NCBI GenBank assembly: GCA_965224285.1
Contig: OZ245043.1
Coordinates: forward strand, 4,464,001 to 4,528,000
Source: JAJCYK01 sp965224285
GTDB lineage: Bacteria > Bacteroidota > Bacteroidia > Cytophagales > Cyclobacteriaceae
Reading direction: 5' to 3'
Length of the DNA stretch: 64,000 bases
Shown here in pieces: positions 9,301 through 17,663 of the stretch. Under the pieces are notes generated by a model. The model saw only the letters and a program-made list of their open reading frames with translations, was not told where the DNA came from and made no database searches. The translations under genes were made by a program, and so were the position numbers. How positions within the stretch are numbered: the first letter of the stretch is position 1; every line of letters starts with the position of its first letter.

Positions 9301-9454
9301 GCCCAGGGATGAAAATCAATTGACTAACAGGACAAATAATGGGGTAGGAAGTGATGTGAACACACCCAATGGTGATCCCAATATTTTCTTCTTCGATACT
9401 TTCACTTACCCACAGACGAGGACATTTACCGGTAGTTTACAGATCACATTTTAG
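6341..9454 (+). CDS. SusC/RagA-family TonB-dependent outer-membrane transporter (first copy)
   Basis: 1037 aa. Signal peptide (about 1-22, VFAQ). A carboxypeptidase-D-like regulatory domain follows (about 25-105, GLPGVNVIIKGTTTGSVTDIEG), then a TonB-box-like stretch (DEIVVTG), a plug domain (about 118-232; IIVDGAFL, IERVEVLKGSAAASLYGSQAANGVI) and a 22-stranded barrel ending in ITF with the terminal aromatic typical of outer-membrane barrels. It imports a substrate captured by the SusD partner, driven by TonB-ExbBD. It forms an operon with the SusD-like lipoprotein 21 bp downstream and the FG-GAP lipoprotein. Compared with canonical SusC, the plug start differs (GTAAGQSS instead of GYGT). The substrate cannot be read from the sequence. 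Confidence 0.95.
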   Translation: MSLKLLTISFMVYCLAVVQVFAQGRTVDGRVTSADDGEGLPGVNVIIKGTTTGSVTDIEGNYKVNVTGSDAILVFSFVGLESQEVAVGDRSTIDVALRSDVSQLDEIVVTGTAAGQSSKTVSFAVGKIDQKLITEVPPANLGSGLQGKVSGLRVVTGGGQPGSGVAFQLRAANSLTAGQNPLIIVDGAFLNGSNLSDINPEDIERVEVLKGSAAASLYGSQAANGVIQIFTKRGRNLSEGETRVIYRGEFGVSDLANDKFPTANTHHFKLNPDGTFLIQGSSFVVDDDGLQDNPYPNFQDYQEQTFRNGNFFTNYLAVQGRSATTNFMVSAQRLDNQGVFNFVDGYERNSFRLNVDHQISQKFNVEVSSMYSTSKSSELPANGTNALINNILFILPIYDLSTPNEEDGSLYDWDIDSTSAGIRNPFYTVANRDITVNRTRLIGNIKANYDINDWLSFNGSVALDRSTNNFEEFFVKGFLSDDQGQRAGVQKSATNPGGGIERSFRINNSLITRLNAVVQKRFGDFNTAFRAGFLYEDLDAEFNSARGDGLAVTGIRSLDNVTLNLRLQSESQEIVANSFFGIADINYQEKYLFSALFRHEGSSLFGPDERWASYYRLSGGYRLTQDVDLPGIQELKLRASVGTAGIRPTFEQRFETFTLRSGSASPGTLGNNFLTPASSREIELGTNISFLDRFDFEFNYIDTRTEDQILRVPQSAAAGFTAQWRNAGTIDATTYEASLNTRIVESGNIRWNLLINFDRTRQTIDELNVPAYNTGPGNQQSRIFRIEEGGSFGAMHGQVFATSLSQLEGQEGVNPSEYTINAAGYVVRQDHIGTVDESPYKIVNPDGTPLVAQIGDINADFRMGFANTFSWKNVSLYALFDWKKGGDIYNQTRQWLHRDNRHQEGADFPIAIGFWNQLYNVNIGNSAFVEDGSFFMLRELSVGYQFNREQLSGIFGGLLQGIRIGFVGRNLFTITDYSGFHPDITAVPRDENQLTNRTNNGVGSDVNTPNGDPNIFFFDTFTYPQTRTFTGSLQITF

Positions 9455-9475
9455 CACTATTGAGGAATTAAGATT

Positions 9476-11005
9476 ATGAAATCGATAAAATATAATATAC
9501 AGTTTGTATTCATCACAATGGGCCTATTGGTGTGGAGCTGTGATGATTTAGATACCAGTAACCTCAATAATCCTGATACTCAGCAGGTTCTGGCTATTGG
9601 TGATGATTTGATCGGGGTATTAGGAGGAGGTTATGTCAGTTGGTGGCAGGGAATACATCAAAGCCACCCAGGTATGACGCTGAGTGTGGCTGCCGATGCA
9701 GTATCGTGTAGTTGGGGAAATTTCGGCATGCAACGAATGTCGGAGGAGCCCCGCGATCCTTACAATAATCAAAGTTCAGAGACACAAGACTATCAGCAGG
9801 TAGTAACGGATCCCTGGCAAGGGGGCTATGCTGGTGTCTTCAACGCCAATGCCGTATTGGCCGCGATTTTAAATGATGGACTGACCCTGGGCTCGGAAGA
9901 TCAGGATCAAATGATTCTGGCTTCGGCGTATTTCCTTCGTGGAATTTCGTTAGGATATTTGGGCTTGATGTTTGATCAAGCATATATTACTGACGAAAAC
10001 ACTGATTTACTGGAGCCTTTGGAGTTCAGCCCTTATCAGGAAGTTATTGAAGCCGCAGTGCAGGATATGGAAAGGGCCATTGATGTGGCGAATGGGGGTA
10101 TAGATTTCATTATGGATGCCTCTTTCTTCAATGGATTGACCATGTCCAACGCTCAACTTGGACGCTTGGCTAATTCCTATGCAGCCAGATTTCTGGTTCA
10201 GGGAGCCCGTACTGAGGAGGAGACCAACGCCGTGGATTGGAATCGAGTATTGGCTTTTACTGAAAATGGTATTACCGAAGATTTTGCTCCTATAGCCGAT
10301 GGCAATTTTTGGTTTGGATACTGGCGATATGCACATATCGGCACTGGCGGCCCGGAAGGCTCCTGGGCTAGATTGGATATGAGGTTAGTAAATGCACTGG
10401 ATCCTTCAATGCCCACCCGATTCCCTCTGGATGGAAATGGGCTGGCAGACCCCGTAGCTACTTCGGCAGACGCCAGGTTAGAATCTGACTTCACCTTTGT
10501 AGCCACTAATAACTTCAGGCCGGAGAGAGGCTTATGGCACTATTCCCATTATAAGCACAGCCGGAATTTGAGTGAACCCGAATACATGGGTGACGGCAAC
10601 GCAGTTGGGCCGATGCCGGCGTTTGTAGTGGCTGACAATGAAATGCTAAAGGCGGAGGCCAACTACCGATTAGGCAATGAAGCTGAGGCGGCGGCCATTG
10701 TAAACGCCGGAACCAGGGTGACCCGTGGTGGCCTAAATCCGGTTGCCAGCTCGGGTGAAGAAATCCTTAATGCCATAATATACGAACGGTACATCGAGAC
10801 CCTTAACACCGGTCCCGGAGGGCATTACTTCGACCGCCGACGGATTGGTGAAAGGATTGAATCGACTAATCTTGATGCATTAGGCGGCCTGCAAACCGGT
10901 ACACCAGCTCATTTGCCGGTTCCGGCGATAGAGTTGGAAGTGTTCGAGCTGGAAACTTACAATTTTGGAGGTGACAGCGATCCCACCGGTTTAGTAAGGC
11001 AATAA
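9476..11005 (+). CDS. SusD/RagB-family substrate-binding lipoprotein (first copy)
   Basis: 509 aa. Lipoprotein signal with Cys22 (LLVWSC-DD). The remainder is the helical TPR-containing fold of SusD/RagB proteins: an early conserved region, LASAYFLRGISLGYLGLMFDQAY near 150, and a late region KAEANYRLGNEAEAAAIVNAG with the RYIETLNTGPGGHYFDRRR block near 430-455. It sits on the outer face of the outer membrane as the lid of the preceding SusC barrel, 21 bp upstream. A 9-bp stem-loop follows the gene before the FG-GAP lipoprotein, which may lower expression of the third gene. Ligand unknown. Confidence 0.92.
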   Translation: MKSIKYNIQFVFITMGLLVWSCDDLDTSNLNNPDTQQVLAIGDDLIGVLGGGYVSWWQGIHQSHPGMTLSVAADAVSCSWGNFGMQRMSEEPRDPYNNQSSETQDYQQVVTDPWQGGYAGVFNANAVLAAILNDGLTLGSEDQDQMILASAYFLRGISLGYLGLMFDQAYITDENTDLLEPLEFSPYQEVIEAAVQDMERAIDVANGGIDFIMDASFFNGLTMSNAQLGRLANSYAARFLVQGARTEEETNAVDWNRVLAFTENGITEDFAPIADGNFWFGYWRYAHIGTGGPEGSWARLDMRLVNALDPSMPTRFPLDGNGLADPVATSADARLESDFTFVATNNFRPERGLWHYSHYKHSRNLSEPEYMGDGNAVGPMPAFVVADNEMLKAEANYRLGNEAEAAAIVNAGTRVTRGGLNPVASSGEEILNAIIYERYIETLNTGPGGHYFDRRRIGERIESTNLDALGGLQTGTPAHLPVPAIELEVFELETYNFGGDSDPTGLVRQ

Positions 11006-11022
11006 AACAATTCAGTTATAAG

Positions 11023-11053
11023 GGTAGCAGGGGGGAATTCCGTTCCTGCTACC
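11023..11053 (+). terminator. Intercistronic stem-loop after the first SusD gene
   Basis: GGTAGCAGG (11023-11031) and CCTGCTACC (11045-11053) form a perfect 9-bp stem with a 13-nt loop. The sequence after it (TATTTCATT) is only moderately T-rich, so it is more likely an attenuator or mRNA-stabilising hairpin within the operon than a full terminator. Confidence 0.5.
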
Positions 11054-11084
11054 TATTTCATTAGCATTTAAGGAAAAAGCTTGT

Positions 11085-14000
11085 ATGCGTGTTGCAATGG
11101 CATTAGCCTTAGCGGTACTGCTGGGGTGTGATGGAAAGGTAGAGCAATTATCCCACGATGGGCAGTTATTTACTTTGCTGGATCATGGTGAAACTGGGCT
11201 GTTGTTTTCCAATCCGCTGAAGGAAACCAATGAGGACAATCACTTAGTAAACGACCAATTCATTACCGGAGCCGGAGTTGCAGTGGGTGATGTTAATAAT
11301 GACAGCCTGCCCGATCTGTTTTTTACAGGAAACCAGGTGCCAGATAGACTTTATCTAAATCTCGGCAATCTACGATTTAAGGATATCACCACTGAAGCCG
11401 GGATCAAGTTGGATCAAAGCTGGTCCAAGGGGGTGACCATGGCTGACGTCAATGGTGATGGCTTGCTGGATATTTATGTTTGTAAGAATATCAACGGGCA
11501 ACCTGAACTAAGCGCCAACCGGCTTTATATTAATCAGGGCAACTTAAAATTTTTGGAACAAGCTGAGGAGATGGGTTTGGCGGACCGGGGTTATTCAGTG
11601 CAAGCTACTTTCTTTGATTATGATCGTGACGGTGCTCTGGACCTCTATTTGATCAATCAGCCTCCTTCAAAAGGCAACCGCGATGGCAATAAGATCAACC
11701 CCCTTCAGCACACCAGTTTATTGTATAGTGATAAATTGTACAAGTTAATGCCGCATGGTCGGTATGAAGATGTATCGGATTATGCGGGTACCCGGAATTT
11801 TGCCTATGGCCTATCTGCCACGGTTTCCGATTTCAACAGTGATGGATGGCCTGATATCTACGTAGCCAACGATTTTGACCTACCAGATCACCTGTATATT
11901 AATCAGCATAATGGTACTTTCAAAAACACTATCAACCAGGCGGTTAAACATATTTCCAATTTTAGTATGGGCGCCGATGCGGCCGACTATAACAATGATG
12001 GGCTCATGGATATTATGGTGCTGGATATGGTGGCGGAGGATCACAAACGGATTAAAACCTTTATGGGAGGAATGAATCCGGACGACTTTTGGCGGGTGGT
12101 TAAAAATGGCTGGCATTACCAGTATATGTTCAATACCCTGCAAACCAATAACGGAAACGGTACCTTCTCCGAACTGGCACATTTGGCGGGGGTAAGTAAT
12201 ACCGATTGGAGCTGGGGGCCGCTATTCGCGGATTTTGATAATGATGGATGGAAGGACCTTTTCGTTACCAACGGAGTAAAACGCAATATGAGGCACAGCG
12301 ACCTGGATAAAAAATATTCAAAGGTATTAGACAGCCTGGAATTAGCAGGGTTGAAAAATAACCGCAAACTCAACGAGTTGATCGACATCATGGAATTTGT
12401 GGAAATGGCCCCAGAGGATCCCCTGTCTAATTTTATCTATCGCAACAATGGGGATCTCACATTTGAGAAGAAAATGCAAGAATGGGGCATGGGGCGTGAA
12501 ACATTAAGCAATGGCGCAGCTTATGCCGACCTGGATAATGATGGTGACCTGGATCTGGTTGTGAGTAATATCGATGATTATGTACATCTTTATCGCAATA
12601 ACTGCGTAGAAAACAGCCTGGGTAACTTTCTGCGATTTCAGGTGGTAAACCAATCGGGTAGCCCAGCTTACGGAGCAAAGGTGAAACTTTATCGACACGG
12701 GGATTTATGGCAGGTGCAGGAATTGAGTAATGCTCGGGGGTTTATGTCCAAAAGTGAAGATGTCCTGCACTTCGGTTTAGGATCTTGGGACAGGTGTGAC
12801 AGCGTGGTTGTTGACTGGTTGGATGGTCAACAAACCCTTATATCCAATCCTGAAATTAACCAGATCATACTGGTAAAACCTCAAAACTTACGCCAGCCAA
12901 AGCACCATGATCCACCGGCATTACTGTTTTCGGATATTACTGATGAACAAGGCTTAAAGCATCGACATATAGAGAATTTTTATGACGATTATGCCAAGGA
13001 AATTTTGTTACCCCACAAGATGTCCAATTTTGGCCCGGGTCTGGCAGTCGGCGATGTTAATGAGGATGGGTTACAGGATTTTTATGTAGGAGGGGCTGCG
13101 GGTCAATCCGGAAGATTGTTTTTACAGTCAGCTGTTGGGGGGTTTATCCAGCAGAACGATGAACTTTGGATAGATGATGCCTTATACGAAGATTTGGGCG
13201 CGGCAATGTTTGATGCGGATGGAGATGGTGACTTGGATCTTTACGTTGTGAGCGGAGGAAATGAGTGGGAACCGCAGGCTTCTTTTTATCAGGACCGGCT
13301 ATATCTCAACCATGGCTCGGGGAATTTTCATAAGTCCACTGATGCCCTGCCTTCCATGAATTACAGTGGCTCAAGGGTGAAACCGTATGATTACGACTAT
13401 GATGGAGATATTGATTTGTTTGTAGGAGGTCGTCTGGATCCCGGACATTATCCCAGACCCGGGCGAAGTTTTCTATTGGAGAATCACGATGGAGTGTTTA
13501 AAGATGTTACCGACACACAATTACCCGGCCTAAGCGATGCCGGGATGGTCACCGATGCGGTTTGGAGCGATTTAAATGGGGATGGTAGGATTGACCTGGC
13601 AGTGGTAGGTGAATGGATGCCACTGAAGGTGTGGATTCAGGGTGACGATGGATTTTCCAGCTTTGATCATGGCCTGGAGTCTTCAGAGGGTTGGTATTAT
13701 GCCATCAATTCAGCAGATATGGATGCCGATGGTGATATGGATCTGGTAATGGGAAATCTGGGATTAAATTACAAATACCAGGCTTCGGTTGAATCGCCTT
13801 TTGAAGTGTATTACGATGATTTTGATGATAACGGCAGGCATGATATCGTGTTGAGCTATTCTGAGCATGGGGTAAAAGTTCCAGTTAGGGGTCGTTCTTG
13901 CTCTTCCCAACAAATTCCTGAGCTAGGGGAGAAATTCCCCACATTCGAAGCTTTTGGTGATGCCGGTTTGAACGAGATATATGGGGAGAACCTGGAACAG

Positions 14001-14453
14001 GCATTAGTGTATCAGGCCTTTTCCTTTGCTTCTGCTTACCTTGAAAACCAGGGTGACGGGAAAATGGTAGCACGACCTTTGCCTAATCAAGCCCAGATTA
14101 GCAGTATAAACAGCATTCTGATAAAAGATTTTAACAAGGATGGATTTCCAGATCTTTTGACGGCAGGAAATCTATATGCGGCGGAGATCGAAACACCAAG
14201 AAATGATGCCAATATGGGCTTATTTATGAAAGGGGACGGGGAAGGGAATTTTAACCCGGTGCCTTTGACCAGAAGTGGATTTTTCGCTCCCCATGATGTT
14301 AAAGAAATGGCGTTTATAGAAATAGGGAGCAGCGCGCAGCCAGCTATTTTAGTGGCAAATAATAACTATTGGCTGCAGCTTATTTCCATTAATCGTGAAG
14401 CCAACATAAATGCGTTAGTACAGAGGATCCACACTTCCTCAGTCCGCCCTTAA
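11085..14453 (+). CDS. FG-GAP/VCBS repeat lipoprotein with ASPIC/UnbV domain (CRTAC1-like)
   Basis: 1122 aa. Lipoprotein signal with Cys15 (AVLLGC-DG). Two blocks of calcium-binding propeller repeats of the form DxNxDGxxD flank an ASPIC/UnbV domain. Block 1 (about 60-500) includes DVNNDSLPDLFF, DVNGDGLLDIYV and DFDNDGWKDLFV. The ASPIC domain is about 515-590 (GSPAYGAKVKLYRHG ... GFGLGSWDRCDSVVVDW-like pattern). Block 2 (about 650-1090) includes DADGDGDLDLYV and DMDADGDMDLVM. It should be a surface-exposed double beta-propeller. Proteins of this family often follow SusC/SusD genes in Bacteroidota, where a role in binding or processing the ligand is suspected but not established. It is the third gene of the first SusC operon, 79 bp after susD. 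Confidence 0.88.
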   Translation: MRVAMALALAVLLGCDGKVEQLSHDGQLFTLLDHGETGLLFSNPLKETNEDNHLVNDQFITGAGVAVGDVNNDSLPDLFFTGNQVPDRLYLNLGNLRFKDITTEAGIKLDQSWSKGVTMADVNGDGLLDIYVCKNINGQPELSANRLYINQGNLKFLEQAEEMGLADRGYSVQATFFDYDRDGALDLYLINQPPSKGNRDGNKINPLQHTSLLYSDKLYKLMPHGRYEDVSDYAGTRNFAYGLSATVSDFNSDGWPDIYVANDFDLPDHLYINQHNGTFKNTINQAVKHISNFSMGADAADYNNDGLMDIMVLDMVAEDHKRIKTFMGGMNPDDFWRVVKNGWHYQYMFNTLQTNNGNGTFSELAHLAGVSNTDWSWGPLFADFDNDGWKDLFVTNGVKRNMRHSDLDKKYSKVLDSLELAGLKNNRKLNELIDIMEFVEMAPEDPLSNFIYRNNGDLTFEKKMQEWGMGRETLSNGAAYADLDNDGDLDLVVSNIDDYVHLYRNNCVENSLGNFLRFQVVNQSGSPAYGAKVKLYRHGDLWQVQELSNARGFMSKSEDVLHFGLGSWDRCDSVVVDWLDGQQTLISNPEINQIILVKPQNLRQPKHHDPPALLFSDITDEQGLKHRHIENFYDDYAKEILLPHKMSNFGPGLAVGDVNEDGLQDFYVGGAAGQSGRLFLQSAVGGFIQQNDELWIDDALYEDLGAAMFDADGDGDLDLYVVSGGNEWEPQASFYQDRLYLNHGSGNFHKSTDALPSMNYSGSRVKPYDYDYDGDIDLFVGGRLDPGHYPRPGRSFLLENHDGVFKDVTDTQLPGLSDAGMVTDAVWSDLNGDGRIDLAVVGEWMPLKVWIQGDDGFSSFDHGLESSEGWYYAINSADMDADGDMDLVMGNLGLNYKYQASVESPFEVYYDDFDDNGRHDIVLSYSEHGVKVPVRGRSCSSQQIPELGEKFPTFEAFGDAGLNEIYGENLEQALVYQAFSFASAYLENQGDGKMVARPLPNQAQISSINSILIKDFNKDGFPDLLTAGNLYAAEIETPRNDANMGLFMKGDGEGNFNPVPLTRSGFFAPHDVKEMAFIEIGSSAQPAILVANNNYWLQLISINREANINALVQRIHTSSVRP

Positions 14454-14462
14454 ATAAAAATA

Positions 14463-14511
14463 CCCCAATAATTGGGAGGCATCCTTAGGCAAAAATCCCC
14501 CAATTTATGGG
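14463..14511. promoter_or_regulatory. Two tandem CCCC-N7-GGG elements upstream of the second SusC operon
   Basis: CCCC-AATAATT-GGG (14463-14476) and CCCC-AATTTAT-GGG (14498-14511) are 35 bp apart. Both have the same 7-bp A/T-only spacer and half-sites as the elements at 2281 and 6288. A -7-like TAAAATTG (14557-14564) lies 45 bp after the second element. This is the clearest repeated occurrence of the motif in the window. Confidence 0.55.
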
Positions 14512-14628
14512 ATTCTCTGTAGTGCCAATTATCCTCAACTTAGTGATAAAACGGGGTAAAATTGAGTGGTAACACAGGCAAATTTCACCCCGGAAATTCA
14601 TCATTATATTCATCTAATACAAAATTTT

Positions 14629-17600
14629 ATGAAAACACAACTACTAATTCTAGTTGGAATTTTATTGCTTTTCACAGGAAATTCGATGCTTGCACAAAGC
14701 CGTGCGATTTCCGGAAAGGTCATTTCAGCAGAGGATGGATCGGCTTTACCGGCTGTTAATGTAGTTTTGAAAGGAACTACTACAGGTACGGTAACCGATG
14801 TAGATGGGAATTACCGACTTGAAGTACCCCAAAATGGGGGAACTTTGATCTTTTCCTTCATTGGACTGTTAACCCAGGAAGTTGAAATCGGTGATCAATC
14901 GGTAATTGACGTGGACATGCGCGACGATGTCACCGAATTGACTGAAGTCGTAGTAGTGGGTTATGGAACCCAAATCAAAAGAGATCTTACCGGTAATATC
15001 GCGAAGGTATCCGGGAAAGATATCGAGAACGTTCCGCTAAACAGCGTAGAAACCACTTTAGGCGGCCGAACCGCAGGAGTATTTATTCAACAAGGTAGCG
15101 GTAAACCCGGTCAGGCAGTAAAAGTAAGGATCCGGGGTTCATCTTCCGTAACAGCCAGTAACCAACCGCTGTTTGTGGTAGATGGTGTTCCGATTACCAC
15201 TCAAAATACCAGTATAACTAATAATCAGCCTACCAACCCCTTATCTGACATTAACTTCAATGATGTAGAATCCATTGAGGTATTAAAGGATGCTTCAGCT
15301 GCCGCCATATACGGTTCCAGAGCAGCTAACGGTGTAGTGATCATCACCACCAAATCAGGCCAGTCCGGGAAGACCAGATTCAATGTAGATCTTTCCACCG
15401 GTTTCAGCCGCCCCTCCAATAAGAGAGATTGGTTAAATGGCCCCCAGTACAATGAATTGTTCGACGAAGCTTATGCCAACTCCAGGGATATATTTGGATT
15501 TGAACCTGCTGAAATTTTCGGGTTACCTAATCTGGAAGCCCTTAAGGATGCCGCTATTCCCGGATGGAGAGATAACAACGATACGGATTGGCAGGATCTG
15601 GCGTTTCAGGACGCTACCGTCAGTCAGATAAGTATAAATGCCTCCGGCGGGAGTGAAAAAACTCGTTTCTATATGGGAGGAACATTTAACGACCAGGAGG
15701 GGATACTTATTGGGAATGATTTTCAAAGAATAAGTGGAAGGCTGAATCTGGATCACAGTGTGAATGATCGCTTGAATTTTGGAATCAGCATGGGGCTTAC
15801 CCGATCTGAAAACGGCAGGGTATCCAATGACAATGCCTTTGCCACACCCTTGCAGTTAGTAGCCTTACCCCCGGTACAACCACAGTTTGACCCTGACAAT
15901 GGCAGGCTTTTTACCGGGACTGTCTATTATAACGGCCTCATTCAGGATAGAGATGCTTTTGGGGAGACCGTGGTGTTCAGAAATATTGGCAATGTCTATG
16001 GGAATCTGGAGATAATTCCAGGCCTTACCTTTACTTCAAAATTTGGACTTGACCTGCTTGACCAAACCGAAGATAACTTCCAAGGCAGGGAAACCCAGGA
16101 TGGCGCACCAGCTGGTCAGGGTGAGTTCAGGACCAATCGGATCGTGAACTATACCATCGATAATTATTTAACATATACCACCACTTTTGATGATGATCTT
16201 AACCTGGAGGTAGTTGGAGGTATGAGTTATCAGGAGTCCGACCAGGATATCGGTAGTATTCAGGCCAGAGGATTTCCCAGCGATGAATTCAAAAAAATTG
16301 CCAGTGCGGCGGAGACTGAATCCTTTTCGTCATCGGGAACCACCTTTTCATATCTGTCCTATTTTACCAGGGCCAATCTCAAATTGAACAATCGTTATCT
16401 ATTGACCCTTAGCGGTAGGATAGATGGTTCATCCAGATTCGGTGAAGATAATAGGTATGGATTCTTCCCGGCTGCATCCGCTGGTTGGATCCTTACCGAG
16501 GAGCCATTCCTGGCAACTGGTGGGACCTTGAGCTTTCTAAAACTCCGAGCTAGTTATGGCCTTACAGGAAATTCGGAGATTGGAAACTTCGACGCACTTG
16601 GTTTGTTTCAAGGTACCAGCTATGCCGGCGTATCTGGGACCAGGCCTATTAGCGTGGCCAGCCCTGACCTGCAATGGGAAACCACCGCGCAATTGGATAT
16701 CGGAATAGACTTTGGACTTTTCAACGATCGAATAACAGGCGAACTGGACTATTATTTCAAAGATACAGAAGACCTGCTGTTAGATGTACAAGTCCCGTCA
16801 ACTACCGGTTTCGGAATAGTTACCCAAAACATAGGCAAGCTTGAGAATAAAGGAGTGGAGATTGTGATCAATTCCGATAATTTGGTGGGAGAGTTTAAAT
16901 GGAATACCAATTTTAACCTGGCCTATAACGAGAATGAGATCACTGATTTGGATGGACAGGTAATTACCTCTGGCATCAATAGGGCAGAAGAAGGCCACCC
17001 TCTAGGAGTATTTCATCTGGTTAAGTACGCTGGTGTGGACCCTGCCAATGGAGATGCTCTCTTTGAAAAAGGAGATGGTACCGGTGAAACCACCAGTGAC
17101 TTTTCAGAGGCAGAAGAACAATTTGTAGGGTCGCCATTTCCTGATTGGGTAGGTGGGATAACCAATACTCTCAGTTATGGAGGCTTAGAACTGAGCTTCT
17201 TATTCCAATTCGTTTCCGGCAATAAGATCTTTAACGATGGAGCGAGTTTCCAAACTGCCGGCTTTGACTTTTTTGACAATCAAAGTGCAGACCAATTGAG
17301 AAGATGGCAAAACCCCGGTGACATGACCGATGTGCCCCAATTACGTTTCCTGGGTGGTAATGGTATTGATAACTCTACTCGTTATCTGCAGGATGGAGAT
17401 TACATCAGGCTGCGAACCGCAACTTTGAGCTATCAGTTGCCCAGCACCTTAGTGGAAAGGATCTTTCTGGATAATGCTCGGGTATATGTGACAGGAACTA
17501 ACCTGTGGACCATAACGGATTACACCGGATGGGATCCGGAAGTAAACTTTGACGGTACCAATCCTTCTGCCCAGGCTAACAATATCAGAGGGGGACGGGA

Positions 17601-17658
17601 TTTCTACACCGCTCCACAAGCTCGAACCATCATTTTTGGAGTAAAACTTGGATTCTAA
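14629..17658 (+). CDS. SusC/RagA-family TonB-dependent transporter (second copy)
   Basis: 1009 aa from the ATG at 14629. An upstream in-frame GTG at 14566 would add 21 residues before the signal peptide and is unlikely. The signal peptide (MKTQLLILVGILLLFTGN, ending LAQS) is followed by the carboxypeptidase-D-like domain (about 25-105), a canonical TonB-box/plug start (TEVVVVGYGTQIKRDLTG), the plug with PLFVVDGVPI and VLKDASAAAIYGSRAANGVV, and a barrel ending in GVKLGF. It is closer to textbook SusC than the first copy. The SusD-like partner starts 5 bp after its stop, so they are certainly cotranscribed. Confidence 0.95.
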   Translation: MKTQLLILVGILLLFTGNSMLAQSRAISGKVISAEDGSALPAVNVVLKGTTTGTVTDVDGNYRLEVPQNGGTLIFSFIGLLTQEVEIGDQSVIDVDMRDDVTELTEVVVVGYGTQIKRDLTGNIAKVSGKDIENVPLNSVETTLGGRTAGVFIQQGSGKPGQAVKVRIRGSSSVTASNQPLFVVDGVPITTQNTSITNNQPTNPLSDINFNDVESIEVLKDASAAAIYGSRAANGVVIITTKSGQSGKTRFNVDLSTGFSRPSNKRDWLNGPQYNELFDEAYANSRDIFGFEPAEIFGLPNLEALKDAAIPGWRDNNDTDWQDLAFQDATVSQISINASGGSEKTRFYMGGTFNDQEGILIGNDFQRISGRLNLDHSVNDRLNFGISMGLTRSENGRVSNDNAFATPLQLVALPPVQPQFDPDNGRLFTGTVYYNGLIQDRDAFGETVVFRNIGNVYGNLEIIPGLTFTSKFGLDLLDQTEDNFQGRETQDGAPAGQGEFRTNRIVNYTIDNYLTYTTTFDDDLNLEVVGGMSYQESDQDIGSIQARGFPSDEFKKIASAAETESFSSSGTTFSYLSYFTRANLKLNNRYLLTLSGRIDGSSRFGEDNRYGFFPAASAGWILTEEPFLATGGTLSFLKLRASYGLTGNSEIGNFDALGLFQGTSYAGVSGTRPISVASPDLQWETTAQLDIGIDFGLFNDRITGELDYYFKDTEDLLLDVQVPSTTGFGIVTQNIGKLENKGVEIVINSDNLVGEFKWNTNFNLAYNENEITDLDGQVITSGINRAEEGHPLGVFHLVKYAGVDPANGDALFEKGDGTGETTSDFSEAEEQFVGSPFPDWVGGITNTLSYGGLELSFLFQFVSGNKIFNDGASFQTAGFDFFDNQSADQLRRWQNPGDMTDVPQLRFLGGNGIDNSTRYLQDGDYIRLRTATLSYQLPSTLVERIFLDNARVYVTGTNLWTITDYTGWDPEVNFDGTNPSAQANNIRGGRDFYTAPQARTIIFGVKLGF

Positions 17659-17663
17659 TCATC

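Noticed and set aside
14566..14628. GTG start 21 codons upstream for the second SusC protein (and a similar GTG at 19513 for the third)
   Set aside because: Both would place charged, non-hydrophobic residues before a normal signal peptide that begins at an ATG.
14827..14840. CCCC-AAAAT-GGGGG inside the second susC-like gene
   Set aside because: It resembles the intergenic palindrome family but encodes conserved residues of the regulatory domain, so I do not count it as an operator.
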